A stretch of 40,129 bases of DNA from Streptomyces sp. SID12501. Lineage in GTDB: Bacteria > Actinomycetota > Actinomycetes > Streptomycetales > Streptomycetaceae. How positions within the stretch are numbered: position 1 is the first letter of the stretch; every line of letters starts with the position of its first letter. A program made the position numbers and the translations under genes. Below, one piece after another: positions 7,321 to 15,031 of the stretch. The notes beneath the pieces are model-generated. The model saw only the letters and a program-made list of their open reading frames with translations, was not told the origin of the DNA and searched no databases. The DNA lies in NCBI RefSeq assembly GCF_010550245.1, contig NZ_JAAGLU010000056.1:1-40129 (forward strand), in the 5' to 3' direction.

Positions 7321-8391
7321 TCACTGCCCGCCGCGCCCCTGTTCGTAGGCGCGCAGCTGCTCGGCGCTGATCATGCCGGTGTCGAAGAGACTGGTCTCGT
7401 CGAGGGCGTGCGCCTGCTGCTGTTGCTGCTCCGGCTGGGCATAGCCCTGCTGTACCTGGGCGGGGTCGTAGGCGACCTGCGAGCCGTCGTACGCCTGGTA
7501 GGCGTAGGGGTCGGCGGACTGGTAGCCGTACTGGTCCTGCTGCGGGGCGTACGCCTGCTGGTAGCCGGCGTAGGGGTCGGCGGGCTGCTGGTAGCCGTAC
7601 TGGTCCTGCTGGCCGTACTGCTGCTGGGCCGGGATCTCCGCCGCCCGGGGCTGTTCGCCGAGGGTGTCCGGGGAGTCGGCGAGGTCGGCCAGGTAGTCGG
7701 CGTCGCTGGTGTGCTGCCTGGGGGTGCCGTCGTCGTCCTGGCCGAGGGAGCCGAGGTCGTCGCTGGCGATACGGCCGTGCAGGGTCTGCCGGCCGCGGCC
7801 GACCGCCTCCAGGGTCTTGGCGAGGACGGCCTCGAAGGCACCGAGCTTCACGTCGACGTATTTGTCGGCGTTGACGCGCAGGGTCTCGGGGTCGTGGCTG
7901 CGCTCGGGGGCGTCCTCGTCCTCGTATCCCTGGTCGTCCAGGCCTGGGCCGGTGCCGAGCAGCTTCTCCCTGCCGCGGCCGACCGAGCCGAGGGTCTTGG
8001 TGAGGACGACCTCGAAGTTGGCGAGCTTGGAGTCGACGTAGTCGTCGGCCTCGGCGCGGACGTCCTCGGCCTCTTTGCGGGCCTCGGCGAGGATGCGGTC
8101 GGCCTCGCTCTGGGAGCGGCGGGCGACCTCCGTGTCGGAGATCAGGGAGCCGCGCTCGTCGTGCGCGGTCCGGATGATCCGGTCGGCCTCCTGGCGGGCC
8201 TGCTCGACCAGCTGTTCCCGGTCGCCGATCAGCTCCTGCGCCTGCGCGAGGGAGCCGGGCAGAGCCGCGCGCACCTCTTCCAGCATCGCGAGCAGGTCGG
8301 CGCGGTTGACCACGCACGAGGCCGACATGGGCATCGACCGGGCACTGGAGACCGAGGAGACGATCTCGTCGAGCTTCTTCTGCACGTCCAC
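7321..8391 (-). CDS. SepIVA-like DivIVA-family cell division / polar growth coiled-coil protein
   Basis: 356 aa. Residues 1-110 are a coiled-coil region (MDVQKKLDEIVSSVSSARSM, then QARQEADRIIRTAHDERGSL). Two copies of a module with consensus ADxYVDxKLxxFExVLxKTL plus VGRGRxxL lie at about 115-146 and 175-206. Residues 255-330 are Gln/Tyr-rich (QYGYQQPADPYAGYQQ repeats), and the end reads FDTGMISAEQLRAYEQGR. The position between coaD and DUF177-rnc-mutM-smc matches mycobacterial sepIVA (Rv2927c), an essential septal factor; that assignment is by synteny and coiled-coil similarity. A generic annotation would be ATP synthase F0 subunit B-like. The start is GTG at 8391. Confidence 0.85.
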   Translation of the reverse strand: MDVQKKLDEIVSSVSSARSMPMSASCVVNRADLLAMLEEVRAALPGSLAQAQELIGDREQLVEQARQEADRIIRTAHDERGSLISDTEVARRSQSEADRILAEARKEAEDVRAEADDYVDSKLANFEVVLTKTLGSVGRGREKLLGTGPGLDDQGYEDEDAPERSHDPETLRVNADKYVDVKLGAFEAVLAKTLEAVGRGRQTLHGRIASDDLGSLGQDDDGTPRQHTSDADYLADLADSPDTLGEQPRAAEIPAQQQYGQQDQYGYQQPADPYAGYQQAYAPQQDQYGYQSADPYAYQAYDGSQVAYDPAQVQQGYAQPEQQQQQAHALDETSLFDTGMISAEQLRAYEQGRGGQ

Positions 8392-8504
8392 CGTGTGCTC
8401 GCCACTCTCTACAGCTGTGATGAAGACGGACGGGTCGACTGTACGACTCTGCCGACCCGCCCGACACCGAGTGACGGTCTGTCAGTCCTTCGTCAGCCTG
8501 TTCG

Positions 8505-9014
8505 TCAGTCCCTCTTGAGGCGCCCGTCGAGGGCTTCCAGGACGAGCGGCGGCACGAGGTGGGAGACGTCCCCGCCCCAGGCGGCGACCTCCTTGACGAG
8601 CGAGGAGGAAAGAAAACTGTAGGTGGGATTGGTCGGCACGAAGAGCGTCTCGACGCCCGACAGACCGTTGTTCATCTGGGCCATCTGGAGTTCGTAGTCG
8701 AAGTCGCTCACAGCGCGCAGGCCCTTGACGATGGCCGGAATGTCACGCTGCTTGCAGAAGTCGACGAGGAGGCCGTGGAAGGACTCGACCCGGACGTTTC
8801 CGAACTCGGCGGTGACCTGGCGGATCAGGTCGATCCGTTCGTCGACCTCGAAGAGGCCCTTCTTGGATTTGTTGATCATGACCGCGACATAGACCTCGTC
8901 GTACAGACGGGAGGCGCGGGAAATGATGTCGAGGTGTCCGTTGGTGATCGGGTCGAACGACCCGGGACAGACGGCGCGGCGCACTAGTGATCCCTCGCTC
9001 TCCGGTCCGGTCAT
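8505..9014 (-). CDS. coaD: Phosphopantetheine adenylyltransferase
   Basis: Fourth step of coenzyme A synthesis: 4'-phosphopantetheine + ATP to dephospho-CoA. 169 aa. The nucleotidyltransferase motif TNGH is in CPGSFDPITNGHLDII, and the second motif (usually ISSTxxR) appears as YSFLSSSLVKEVA. KGLRAVSDFDYELQMAQMN is the conserved hexamer-core segment. The ATG at 9014 overlaps the rsmD stop (ATGA), indicating translational coupling. Confidence 0.97.
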   Translation of the reverse strand: MTGPESEGSLVRRAVCPGSFDPITNGHLDIISRASRLYDEVYVAVMINKSKKGLFEVDERIDLIRQVTAEFGNVRVESFHGLLVDFCKQRDIPAIVKGLRAVSDFDYELQMAQMNNGLSGVETLFVPTNPTYSFLSSSLVKEVAAWGGDVSHLVPPLVLEALDGRLKRD

Positions 9015-9595
9015 CGTGCGTCTTCGCACGTAGAGGCGGCGCGACCGTACCAAAACGTTCCCTCGCCGTAGCGACGGGACCGGAGCGCTTCGAAACCGTC
9101 CGGCCACGGGAATTCACCGCCTCTGGTGCTGCGCTCCACGGTGACGAGGGCTTCGGCCGCGAGCCAGCCCCCGGCCCGGAGTGTGAGCAGGATCTCGCGA
9201 AGATCGTCGTCCGGAACGGCGTACGGCGGGTCGAGGAAGACGATGTCGTACGGCTGTGTGGACGCCGTCCGAACAATCTGTTCCGTCTTGCCGGCCCGGA
9301 CCTCGGCGCCGGGCAGCCCGAGCGCCTTCACGTTCTCGCCGATGATGCGGGCGGCGCGGGCGTCGGCCTCCACGAGCAGGGTGTGCCCGGCACCGCGGCT
9401 GAGCGCCTCCAGGCCGACGGCGCCCGATCCGGCGTACAGGTCGAGGACGCGCTCGCCGTCCAGGGGGCCGCCGAGGAGGGCCTGCCAGGTGGAGAAGAGG
9501 CCCTCTCGGGCGCGGTCGGAGGTGGGGCGCGTGCCTGTTCCCGGCGGGACGGCTAGGCGGCGTCCGCCGGCTGTGCCGGCGATCACGCGGGTCAT
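9011..9595 (-). CDS. rsmD: 16S rRNA (guanine(966)-N(2))-methyltransferase RsmD
   Basis: 194 aa SAM-dependent methyltransferase of 16S rRNA G966. MTRVIAGTAGGRRLAVPPG is the usual N-terminus, VLDLYAGSGAVGLEALSRG is the SAM-binding motif I, and FLDPPY is catalytic motif IV. The start at 9595 is preceded by AAGGACC. It overlaps coaD by four bases. The upstream neighbour is recG, separated by a repeat-containing gap of about 160 bp. Confidence 0.96.
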   Translation of the reverse strand: MTRVIAGTAGGRRLAVPPGTGTRPTSDRAREGLFSTWQALLGGPLDGERVLDLYAGSGAVGLEALSRGAGHTLLVEADARAARIIGENVKALGLPGAEVRAGKTEQIVRTASTQPYDIVFLDPPYAVPDDDLREILLTLRAGGWLAAEALVTVERSTRGGEFPWPDGFEALRSRRYGEGTFWYGRAASTCEDAR

Positions 9596-9667
9596 CTGGG
9601 GTCCTTGTCCATGGGGTGATCTGGGATCCAGTTTCGCAGGCGGGGGTAGGGGGTGCTTTGTGTTGTT

Positions 9668-9756
9668 GGCAACTGCGGGTCCATCGTGGTTGCTCGCGCC
9701 CACGCGGCGGAGCCGCCTATCGACACAGCCTCGCGCCCCTTTGGGGCACGTCCGCC
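9668..9756 (-). repeat. Dispersed intergenic hairpin repeat (copy B), abutting the recG stop
   Basis: Minus-strand reading: CCAAAGGGGCGCGAGGCTG, then an ATCGATA-like core, GGCGGCTCCGCCGCGTGGGC, then GCGAGCAACCACGATGGACC. It shares most bases with copy C at 23063-23159. It contains two small stem-loops (CCCC-TTT-GGGG and GCGGC-TCC-GCCGC) and begins immediately after the recG stop codon. Confidence 0.7.
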
Positions 9757-12700
9757 TCACCCCTTGTCCAAGTACTGCTCCCTCTCCTCGTCCAGTAGCG
9801 CGTCCAGGGCCGTGCGCAGGCCCGGGAGGTTCTCCAGGTCCGGGTCGGCGGCGACCACGGCCGCCGCCTCCTCCCTCGCCTCCGCGATGATCTCCTCGTC
9901 GTCGATGACGGTGAGCATCCGCAGGGAGGTGCGGGCGCCGGACTGGGCCTGGCCCAGGACATCGCCCTCACGGCGCTGTTCCAGGTCGATGCGGGACAGT
10001 TCGAAGCCGTCGAGGGTGGCGGCGACGGAGTTGAGGCGCTGGCGGGCGGGGCTCGCCTCGGGCATCTCGCTGACCAGGAGGCAGAGACCGGCTGCCGACC
10101 CGCGGCCGACTCGCCCCCGGAGCTGGTGGAGCTGGGAGACACCGAAACGGTCGGCGTCCATGATCACCATCACGGTCGCGTTCGGCACGTTGACGCCGAC
10201 CTCGATGACCGTGGTGGCCACCAGGACGTCCGTCTCCCCGGCGGTGAAGCGGCGCATCACGGCGTCCTTGTCGTCGGGATGCATACGGCCGTGCAGGATC
10301 TCGACCTTCAGCCCCTGGAGAGGCCCCCGGGTGAGTTGGTCGGCCACCTCCACGACGGCGAGCGGTGGGCGTTTCTCGGCCTCGGCCTCGCTCTCGTGGG
10401 ACTTCTTCTTGCCGGCCTTCTTCGGGTCGTCCTCCTCATCCCCGATGCGGGGGCAGACGACGTACGCCTGATGCCCCTTGCCCACCTCCTCGCGCACGCG
10501 CTCCCACGCGCGCGCCAGGAAATGGGGCTTGTCCGCGGCCGGGACGACATGGCTGGCGATGGGCAGGCGCCCTGCGGGGAGCTGGTCCAGGACCGACGTC
10601 TCCAGGTCGCCGAAGACGGTCATGGCGACCGTGCGCGGAATCGGGGTGGCCGTCATGACGAGGAGGTGCGGGGGCTGTTTGCCCTTGCCGCGCAGGGCGT
10701 CGCGCTGTTCGACGCCGAAGCGGTGCTGTTCGTCGACGACGACCAGGCCGAGGTCGTGGAACTGGACCTTGTCCTCGATCAGCGCGTGCGTGCCGATCAC
10801 GAGCCCCGCCTCGCCGGTGACGAGGTCCAGGAGCGCCTGGCGGCGGGCGGCGGTGCCCATGGAGCCGGTCAGGAGGACCACCTTGGTGGCCCGGTCTGCG
10901 CCGCCGAGCATCCCGCCCTCCGCCAACTCCCCCATCATCTCGGTGATCGACCGGTGGTGCTGCTGGGCGAGCACCTCGGTGGGCGCGAGCATCGCGGCCT
11001 GACCGCCTGCGTCGACGACGGCGAGCATGGCGCGGAGGGCCACCATAGTGTTGTGGGTCACTGTGAAGTTGTCGGTGACGTAGGCACGACTGGGATGCGC
11101 CACGCTGATGCACTGGACAGGCTTGCGTCCCACATACTCAACCGCGCGGATTCCGCGTCGGAACGTGTTGTATTTCGGCCTCGACTTCACTCGATCTGCC
11201 TTGCGGGTCAACCTGAAGGGCCCGTACGCGTCGGGCAAGGCCACCGATACGTTGAAGGCGGCCTTCTTCGGAAGGACACGGGCCCGGCCGCCAAGTGATC
11301 GGACCAGCCAAGCGACATCGTCTGCGAGTCTGCGTGAAGCCGAACAGAGCGAGATACTCAAGCCGTCCTTGTCGACGGTGCCATCGGTGTCCAGGATTCC
11401 TTGCAGCAGAGCAAGACGGTTCTTGATCGAGGTGTTCTTGAACTCGTCCGGAACGAATTTGTCGTGCGAGGTCATGCCCCACAGATTCAGCTCGCGCAGG
11501 GTTCGAATCACGGGGTTGCGCACGCCACCCGCACGATGGGTCAGCTGAATCGTGTAGTCACAGCGAGAGCCCCTCACCGGGACCAGACGGCATTCGGGCG
11601 CTACGGCGGTCGCTACCGCGTCATGGATCTCGTCGTCGATCGTGGACAGGCGCAGGTTGTGCCGGAATGAACCGTCTCCCAACAGGAGGCCGAAAAGGTA
11701 CGGATCGAGAGGAAGCTCGAAGTCGCCTCCCAGGTCGACCGGAGCTGCCGCAGGGAGATACCACTTCGAAGACCCGTTTGCCTTGAACGTGTCCAGGCGA
11801 ATCTCCCGGGTCGTCATGATCTTGGGAGCCTGGCCTCGGTGCCACCCACAACTCGTCCCGACGATCCAAAGATGCTCGTCGTCGCACTCGACCGAGCTTC
11901 CGTCCGAGAGGACCAAGCGCCAGACATCGCGCTCTCCTTGTGGGAAGACGCCGTCGATCAGCGCGATCTCCCCGTCTGGCACGACGATTTCGTCTCCCAC
12001 CTCCAGGTCACCCATACAGCGGAACCCGGCGGGTGTGAGCACGAGCGAGTCCAGAGGCTGGGCCTTGCCCGAACCGACCTCCCCCTGGAGCAGCCGGTGC
12101 ATCGGGTGTTCCGCCGCGAGGTCGTCGAAGATCTCCTTGGAGACCTTCTGCTGGCCCTCCGTGAGGGTGAAGGGGAGTTTCGCGTCGAAGGCGGTGAGGA
12201 GGCCGTCCGGGGACGGTTTGCGGGGTACCGCCGGGAGTTGGGCGTCCGCGTGGCGGCGGCGGGCCAGGGCGACCTGGAGGACGAACGCCTCGTCCCACTT
12301 GAGGCGGTCGCGGGCGGACTCGATGTCCGCCTTGGTGTGGGGGCGATGGATCTTCAGGAGGGCTTCGGGGAGGGTGGCCATGCCTCGGCCCTCCCGGAGG
12401 GAGTCCGGAAGGGGGTCGACGGCCTCCTGGGCACTCGGGATGACCGTCTGGACAGCCTTTGCGATCTTCCAGGACTCCAGTTTCGCGGTGGCCGGGTAGA
12501 TCGGGATCAGGGCGCCCGCCCAGGAGTCGACCGCCTCCGTCGCCTCGTCGGTGTCGCCCTGCAGCAGTTCGTACGCCGGATGGGCCAGCTGGAGGCGGCG
12601 GTTGAAGACCGAGGCCTTGCCCGCGAACAGCGCGCGGGTGCCGGGGAGGAGGTCCTTGTGGGGTTTGTGGACTCCATGGCCGAAGAAGACCAGTTGGAGC

Positions 12701-13005
12701 CGGCCGCTGCCGTCCGTGATGGTGACTTCCAGGCGCTGGCCCTTGCCCCGGGGGGCCTTCGAGGACGCGAAGGTGTGCAGGCGGGCGTCGGCCACCTGCG
12801 CGACCACCGTCACGTGCTCGTCCATGGGGAGGTCGGCCAGGTGGGTGAGCTGGCCGCGCTCCTCGTACCTGCGCGGATAGTGGTGCAGGAGGTCGCCGAC
12901 GGTGTGCAGGCCGAGGTGCTCGGCCATCACCTTCGCGGTGGCGGGGCCGAGCACTGACTTCAGCGGCTGTTTCAGTGGTTCTTCCAGTGCGGGCACGAGA
13001 TCCAT
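9757..13005 (-). CDS. recG: ATP-dependent DNA helicase RecG, interrupted by an intein
   Basis: RecG remodels stalled replication forks and branched DNA. The open frame gives 1082 aa from this start, of which about 744 remain after removing a 338-aa insert, a normal RecG length. The N-terminal wedge/OB domain spans about residues 50-160. The helicase core has Walker A GEVGSGK (split by the insert after Lys), APTEVLAQQH (Ia), VVDEQHRFG (DExH, II), MTATPIPRT (III), and C-terminal motifs TTVIEVGVNVPNA and HQLRGRVGR. The start is uncertain: ATGs at 13038, 13026 and 13005 are in frame and none has a clear ribosome binding site. 13005 (MDLVPALEEPL) fits the family N-terminus. Function requires splicing, since the intein separates the Walker A Lys from the following Thr. 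Confidence 0.96.
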   Translation of the reverse strand: MDLVPALEEPLKQPLKSVLGPATAKVMAEHLGLHTVGDLLHHYPRRYEERGQLTHLADLPMDEHVTVVAQVADARLHTFASSKAPRGKGQRLEVTITDGSGRLQLVFFGHGVHKPHKDLLPGTRALFAGKASVFNRRLQLAHPAYELLQGDTDEATEAVDSWAGALIPIYPATAKLESWKIAKAVQTVIPSAQEAVDPLPDSLREGRGMATLPEALLKIHRPHTKADIESARDRLKWDEAFVLQVALARRRHADAQLPAVPRKPSPDGLLTAFDAKLPFTLTEGQQKVSKEIFDDLAAEHPMHRLLQGEVGSGKAQPLDSLVLTPAGFRCMGDLEVGDEIVVPDGEIALIDGVFPQGERDVWRLVLSDGSSVECDDEHLWIVGTSCGWHRGQAPKIMTTREIRLDTFKANGSSKWYLPAAAPVDLGGDFELPLDPYLFGLLLGDGSFRHNLRLSTIDDEIHDAVATAVAPECRLVPVRGSRCDYTIQLTHRAGGVRNPVIRTLRELNLWGMTSHDKFVPDEFKNTSIKNRLALLQGILDTDGTVDKDGLSISLCSASRRLADDVAWLVRSLGGRARVLPKKAAFNVSVALPDAYGPFRLTRKADRVKSRPKYNTFRRGIRAVEYVGRKPVQCISVAHPSRAYVTDNFTVTHNTMVALRAMLAVVDAGGQAAMLAPTEVLAQQHHRSITEMMGELAEGGMLGGADRATKVVLLTGSMGTAARRQALLDLVTGEAGLVIGTHALIEDKVQFHDLGLVVVDEQHRFGVEQRDALRGKGKQPPHLLVMTATPIPRTVAMTVFGDLETSVLDQLPAGRLPIASHVVPAADKPHFLARAWERVREEVGKGHQAYVVCPRIGDEEDDPKKAGKKKSHESEAEAEKRPPLAVVEVADQLTRGPLQGLKVEILHGRMHPDDKDAVMRRFTAGETDVLVATTVIEVGVNVPNATVMVIMDADRFGVSQLHQLRGRVGRGSAAGLCLLVSEMPEASPARQRLNSVAATLDGFELSRIDLEQRREGDVLGQAQSGARTSLRMLTVIDDEEIIAEAREEAAAVVAADPDLENLPGLRTALDALLDEEREQYLDKG
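11050..12063 (-). mobile_element. Class 3-type intein with LAGLIDADG homing endonuclease in the RecG Walker A motif
   Basis: 338 in-frame residues are inserted exactly between GSGK and T of the P-loop. Numbering within the intein: block A starts AQPLDSLVLTPAGFRCMGDL with Ala1 (no Cys/Ser nucleophile); block B ends CDDEHLWIVG with Trp66; block C is LFGLLLGDG (Asp130); block D is HDKFVPDEF; block E is LLQGILDTDG (Asp227); block F is VQCISVAHPSRAYV with Cys318; block G is TVTHN (His337-Asn338) followed by extein Thr+1. The Trp/Cys/Thr set is the hallmark of class 3 inteins, where the block F Cys makes the branched intermediate. Both endonuclease Asp residues remain, so homing may be active. Base composition is foreign: the row 11401-11460 has 29 G/C of 60, against 43 of 60 at 10681-10740 in recG proper. 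Confidence 0.95.
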
Positions 13006-13051
13006 TGCACACCACGCCACTGACATTGCCGTATGCATACTGGGAATCCGC

Positions 13052-13081
13052 TGGTCAGACGGCTCGTTCCGGGCCTAGGAT
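13052..13081 (+). promoter_or_regulatory. Candidate promoter for the HSP90-TPR operon
   Basis: TGGTCA (13052-13057), 18-nt spacer, TAGGAT (13076-13081), a good match to the vegetative streptomycete -10. It lies about 97 nt before the HSP90-like start, in the divergent gap with recG. Confidence 0.5.
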
Positions 13082-13177
13082 GGCGCGCCCCGGCCATCCC
13101 CCGCGGTCACCGCCTCACCGGAACCGCCCGACCCCGCGCCGTCGCCAGAACCTGGTCCCCCCTCCGGCGCTGCGACG

Positions 13178-15031
13178 ATGGACTCCCAGACCTCACAGGC
13201 ATCCCAGGCATCCCAGTCACCGCATACGTTCCAGGTCGACCTGCGCGGCCTCGTGGACCTGCTCTCCCATCACCTCTACTCCAGCCCCAGGGTTTATCTG
13301 CGCGAGCTGCTGCAGAACGCCGTGGACGCGATCACCGCCCGGCGCGCCGAGCAGCCCGACGCCCCGGCGCGGGTGCGGCTGTACGCGGAGGGCGGCACCC
13401 TGCGGGTCGAGGACTCCGGGGTCGGCCTCACGGAGGCGGACGTGCACAACCTTCTCGCGACCATCGGCCGCAGTTCCAAGCGGGCGGATCCCGGGGGCAT
13501 CCAGGAGGCGCGTTCGGAGTTCCTCGGCCAGTTCGGCATCGGGCTGCTGGCCTGTTTCGTCGTGGCCGAGCGGATCAGGGTCGTCAGCCGCAGTGCCCGT
13601 ACGCCGGACGCGCCGCCCGTGGAGTGGACGGCCGCGGACGACGGTTCGTACACCGTGCGTACGCTGCCCGACACGGCCCGGGCCGAACCGGGCACGACCG
13701 TGTACCTGGTGGCGCGGCCCGGGGCCGGCGAGTGGCTCACCGAGGAGCGTGTGCTGGCGCTGGCGCGGGACTTCGGGTCGCTGCTGCCGTACGACGTGCG
13801 GGTGGGCGACGAGGCGGTCACCGATCTGCCGGCGCCCTGGAACCGTCCGTATCCGTCGCCCGCCACCCGGAGGGTGGCCCTCCAGCGGCACTGTCACGAC
13901 CTGTTCGGGTTCACGCCGCTGGACTCGATCGACCTGGACGTGCCGCTCGCCGGGATCCGCGGGGTGGCGTACGTCCTGCCCTCGTCGGTGAGTCCGGCGC
14001 AGCGCGCGAGTCACCGGGTGCACCTGAAGGGCATGCTGCTCACCGAGCGGGCCGAACAGCTGCTGCCCGACTGGGCGTTCTTCGTGCGGTGCGTGCTCGA
14101 CACGGACAGCCTGCGGCCGACGGCTTCGCGGGAGTCGCTGTACGAGGACGAGACGCTGGCCGCCGTACGGGAGGCGCTGGGCGAAAGGATTCGCTCCTGG
14201 CTGACAGGGCTCGCCGCCGGGGATCCGGAGCGGCTGGCCGTGTTCCTGTCGGTGCACCATCTGGGCGTCAAGTCGCTGGCCAGGCACGACAAGGAGATGC
14301 TGCGCACGATGCTGCCGTGGCTCCCCTTCGAGACGACCGACGGGCGGCTGTCCCTGGAGGAGTTCGCGCAGCGGCACCCGGTGGTGCACTTCACGCGCAC
14401 CGTCGAGGAGTACCGGCAGGTCGCGCCGATCGCGTCCGCGCAGGGCGTCGGTGTCATCAACGGCGGCTACACGTACGACAGCGAGCTGATCGAGGCGCTG
14501 CCGTCGGTGCGGCCGGGGACCGTGGTCGCCGAGCTGGACGCGGACACCGTGACCGCGCACCTGGACGCGGTCGACCCGGCCGAGGAGCTGTCCCTGGCGG
14601 CCTTCCTGGGGGCGGCGCGCGCCAGACTCGACCCCCTGGGGTGCGATGTCGTGCTGCGCGCCTTCCACCCGCTGTCGGTGCCCGCGCTGCATCTGGACGA
14701 CCGGGCGGCCCGGCACGAGCAGGCGCGCGCGGAGGCCGAGGAGCGGGCGGACGACCTGTGGGCCGGCATCCTCGGTTCGCTGCGGGGCAGCACCCCGCGC
14801 GCGCGGCTGGTACTCAACCATCTCAACCCGCTGATCCGGAGGATCAGTTCGCTGGAGGACCGGGAACTGATCGGCACCGCCACGGAGTCCCTGTACGGGC
14901 AGGCCCTGCTCATGGCGCAGCGCCCGCTGCGGCCCGCGGACTCCGCGCTGCTGAACCGTGCGTTCATCGGCCTCCTGGAGTGGGCCACCCACAGTGATCC
15001 CACGGAGCCCACGGAGGACGGCCGGCGATGA
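13178..15031 (+). CDS. HSP90-family (HtpG-like) chaperone ATPase
   Basis: 617 aa. The N-terminal GHKL ATPase domain shows the N-box ELLQNAVDAI (Glu43, Asn47, Asp50), DSGVGLT (Asp79), IGRSSK and the GQFGIG lid glycines (117-122). The middle domain includes the catalytic-Arg segment VLDTDSLRPTASRES (Arg318), so the ATPase set looks complete. The C-terminal domain is divergent from E. coli HtpG. The N-terminus carries a short Ser/Gln repeat (SQASQASQ). The downstream TPR gene overlaps by four bases (ATGA), implying coupled expression and probably a physical partnership. No strong ribosome binding site precedes ATG 13178. It may be a specialised HSP90 rather than the general heat-shock HtpG. Confidence 0.88.
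   Translation: MDSQTSQASQASQSPHTFQVDLRGLVDLLSHHLYSSPRVYLRELLQNAVDAITARRAEQPDAPARVRLYAEGGTLRVEDSGVGLTEADVHNLLATIGRSSKRADPGGIQEARSEFLGQFGIGLLACFVVAERIRVVSRSARTPDAPPVEWTAADDGSYTVRTLPDTARAEPGTTVYLVARPGAGEWLTEERVLALARDFGSLLPYDVRVGDEAVTDLPAPWNRPYPSPATRRVALQRHCHDLFGFTPLDSIDLDVPLAGIRGVAYVLPSSVSPAQRASHRVHLKGMLLTERAEQLLPDWAFFVRCVLDTDSLRPTASRESLYEDETLAAVREALGERIRSWLTGLAAGDPERLAVFLSVHHLGVKSLARHDKEMLRTMLPWLPFETTDGRLSLEEFAQRHPVVHFTRTVEEYRQVAPIASAQGVGVINGGYTYDSELIEALPSVRPGTVVAELDADTVTAHLDAVDPAEELSLAAFLGAARARLDPLGCDVVLRAFHPLSVPALHLDDRAARHEQARAEAEERADDLWAGILGSLRGSTPRARLVLNHLNPLIRRISSLEDRELIGTATESLYGQALLMAQRPLRPADSALLNRAFIGLLEWATHSDPTEPTEDGRR

Noticed and set aside
9757..13038. RecG fused to an extra enzymatic domain
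   Set aside because: The extra residues fall inside the P-loop and have complete intein blocks A-G, so it is a protein splicing element rather than a domain fusion.
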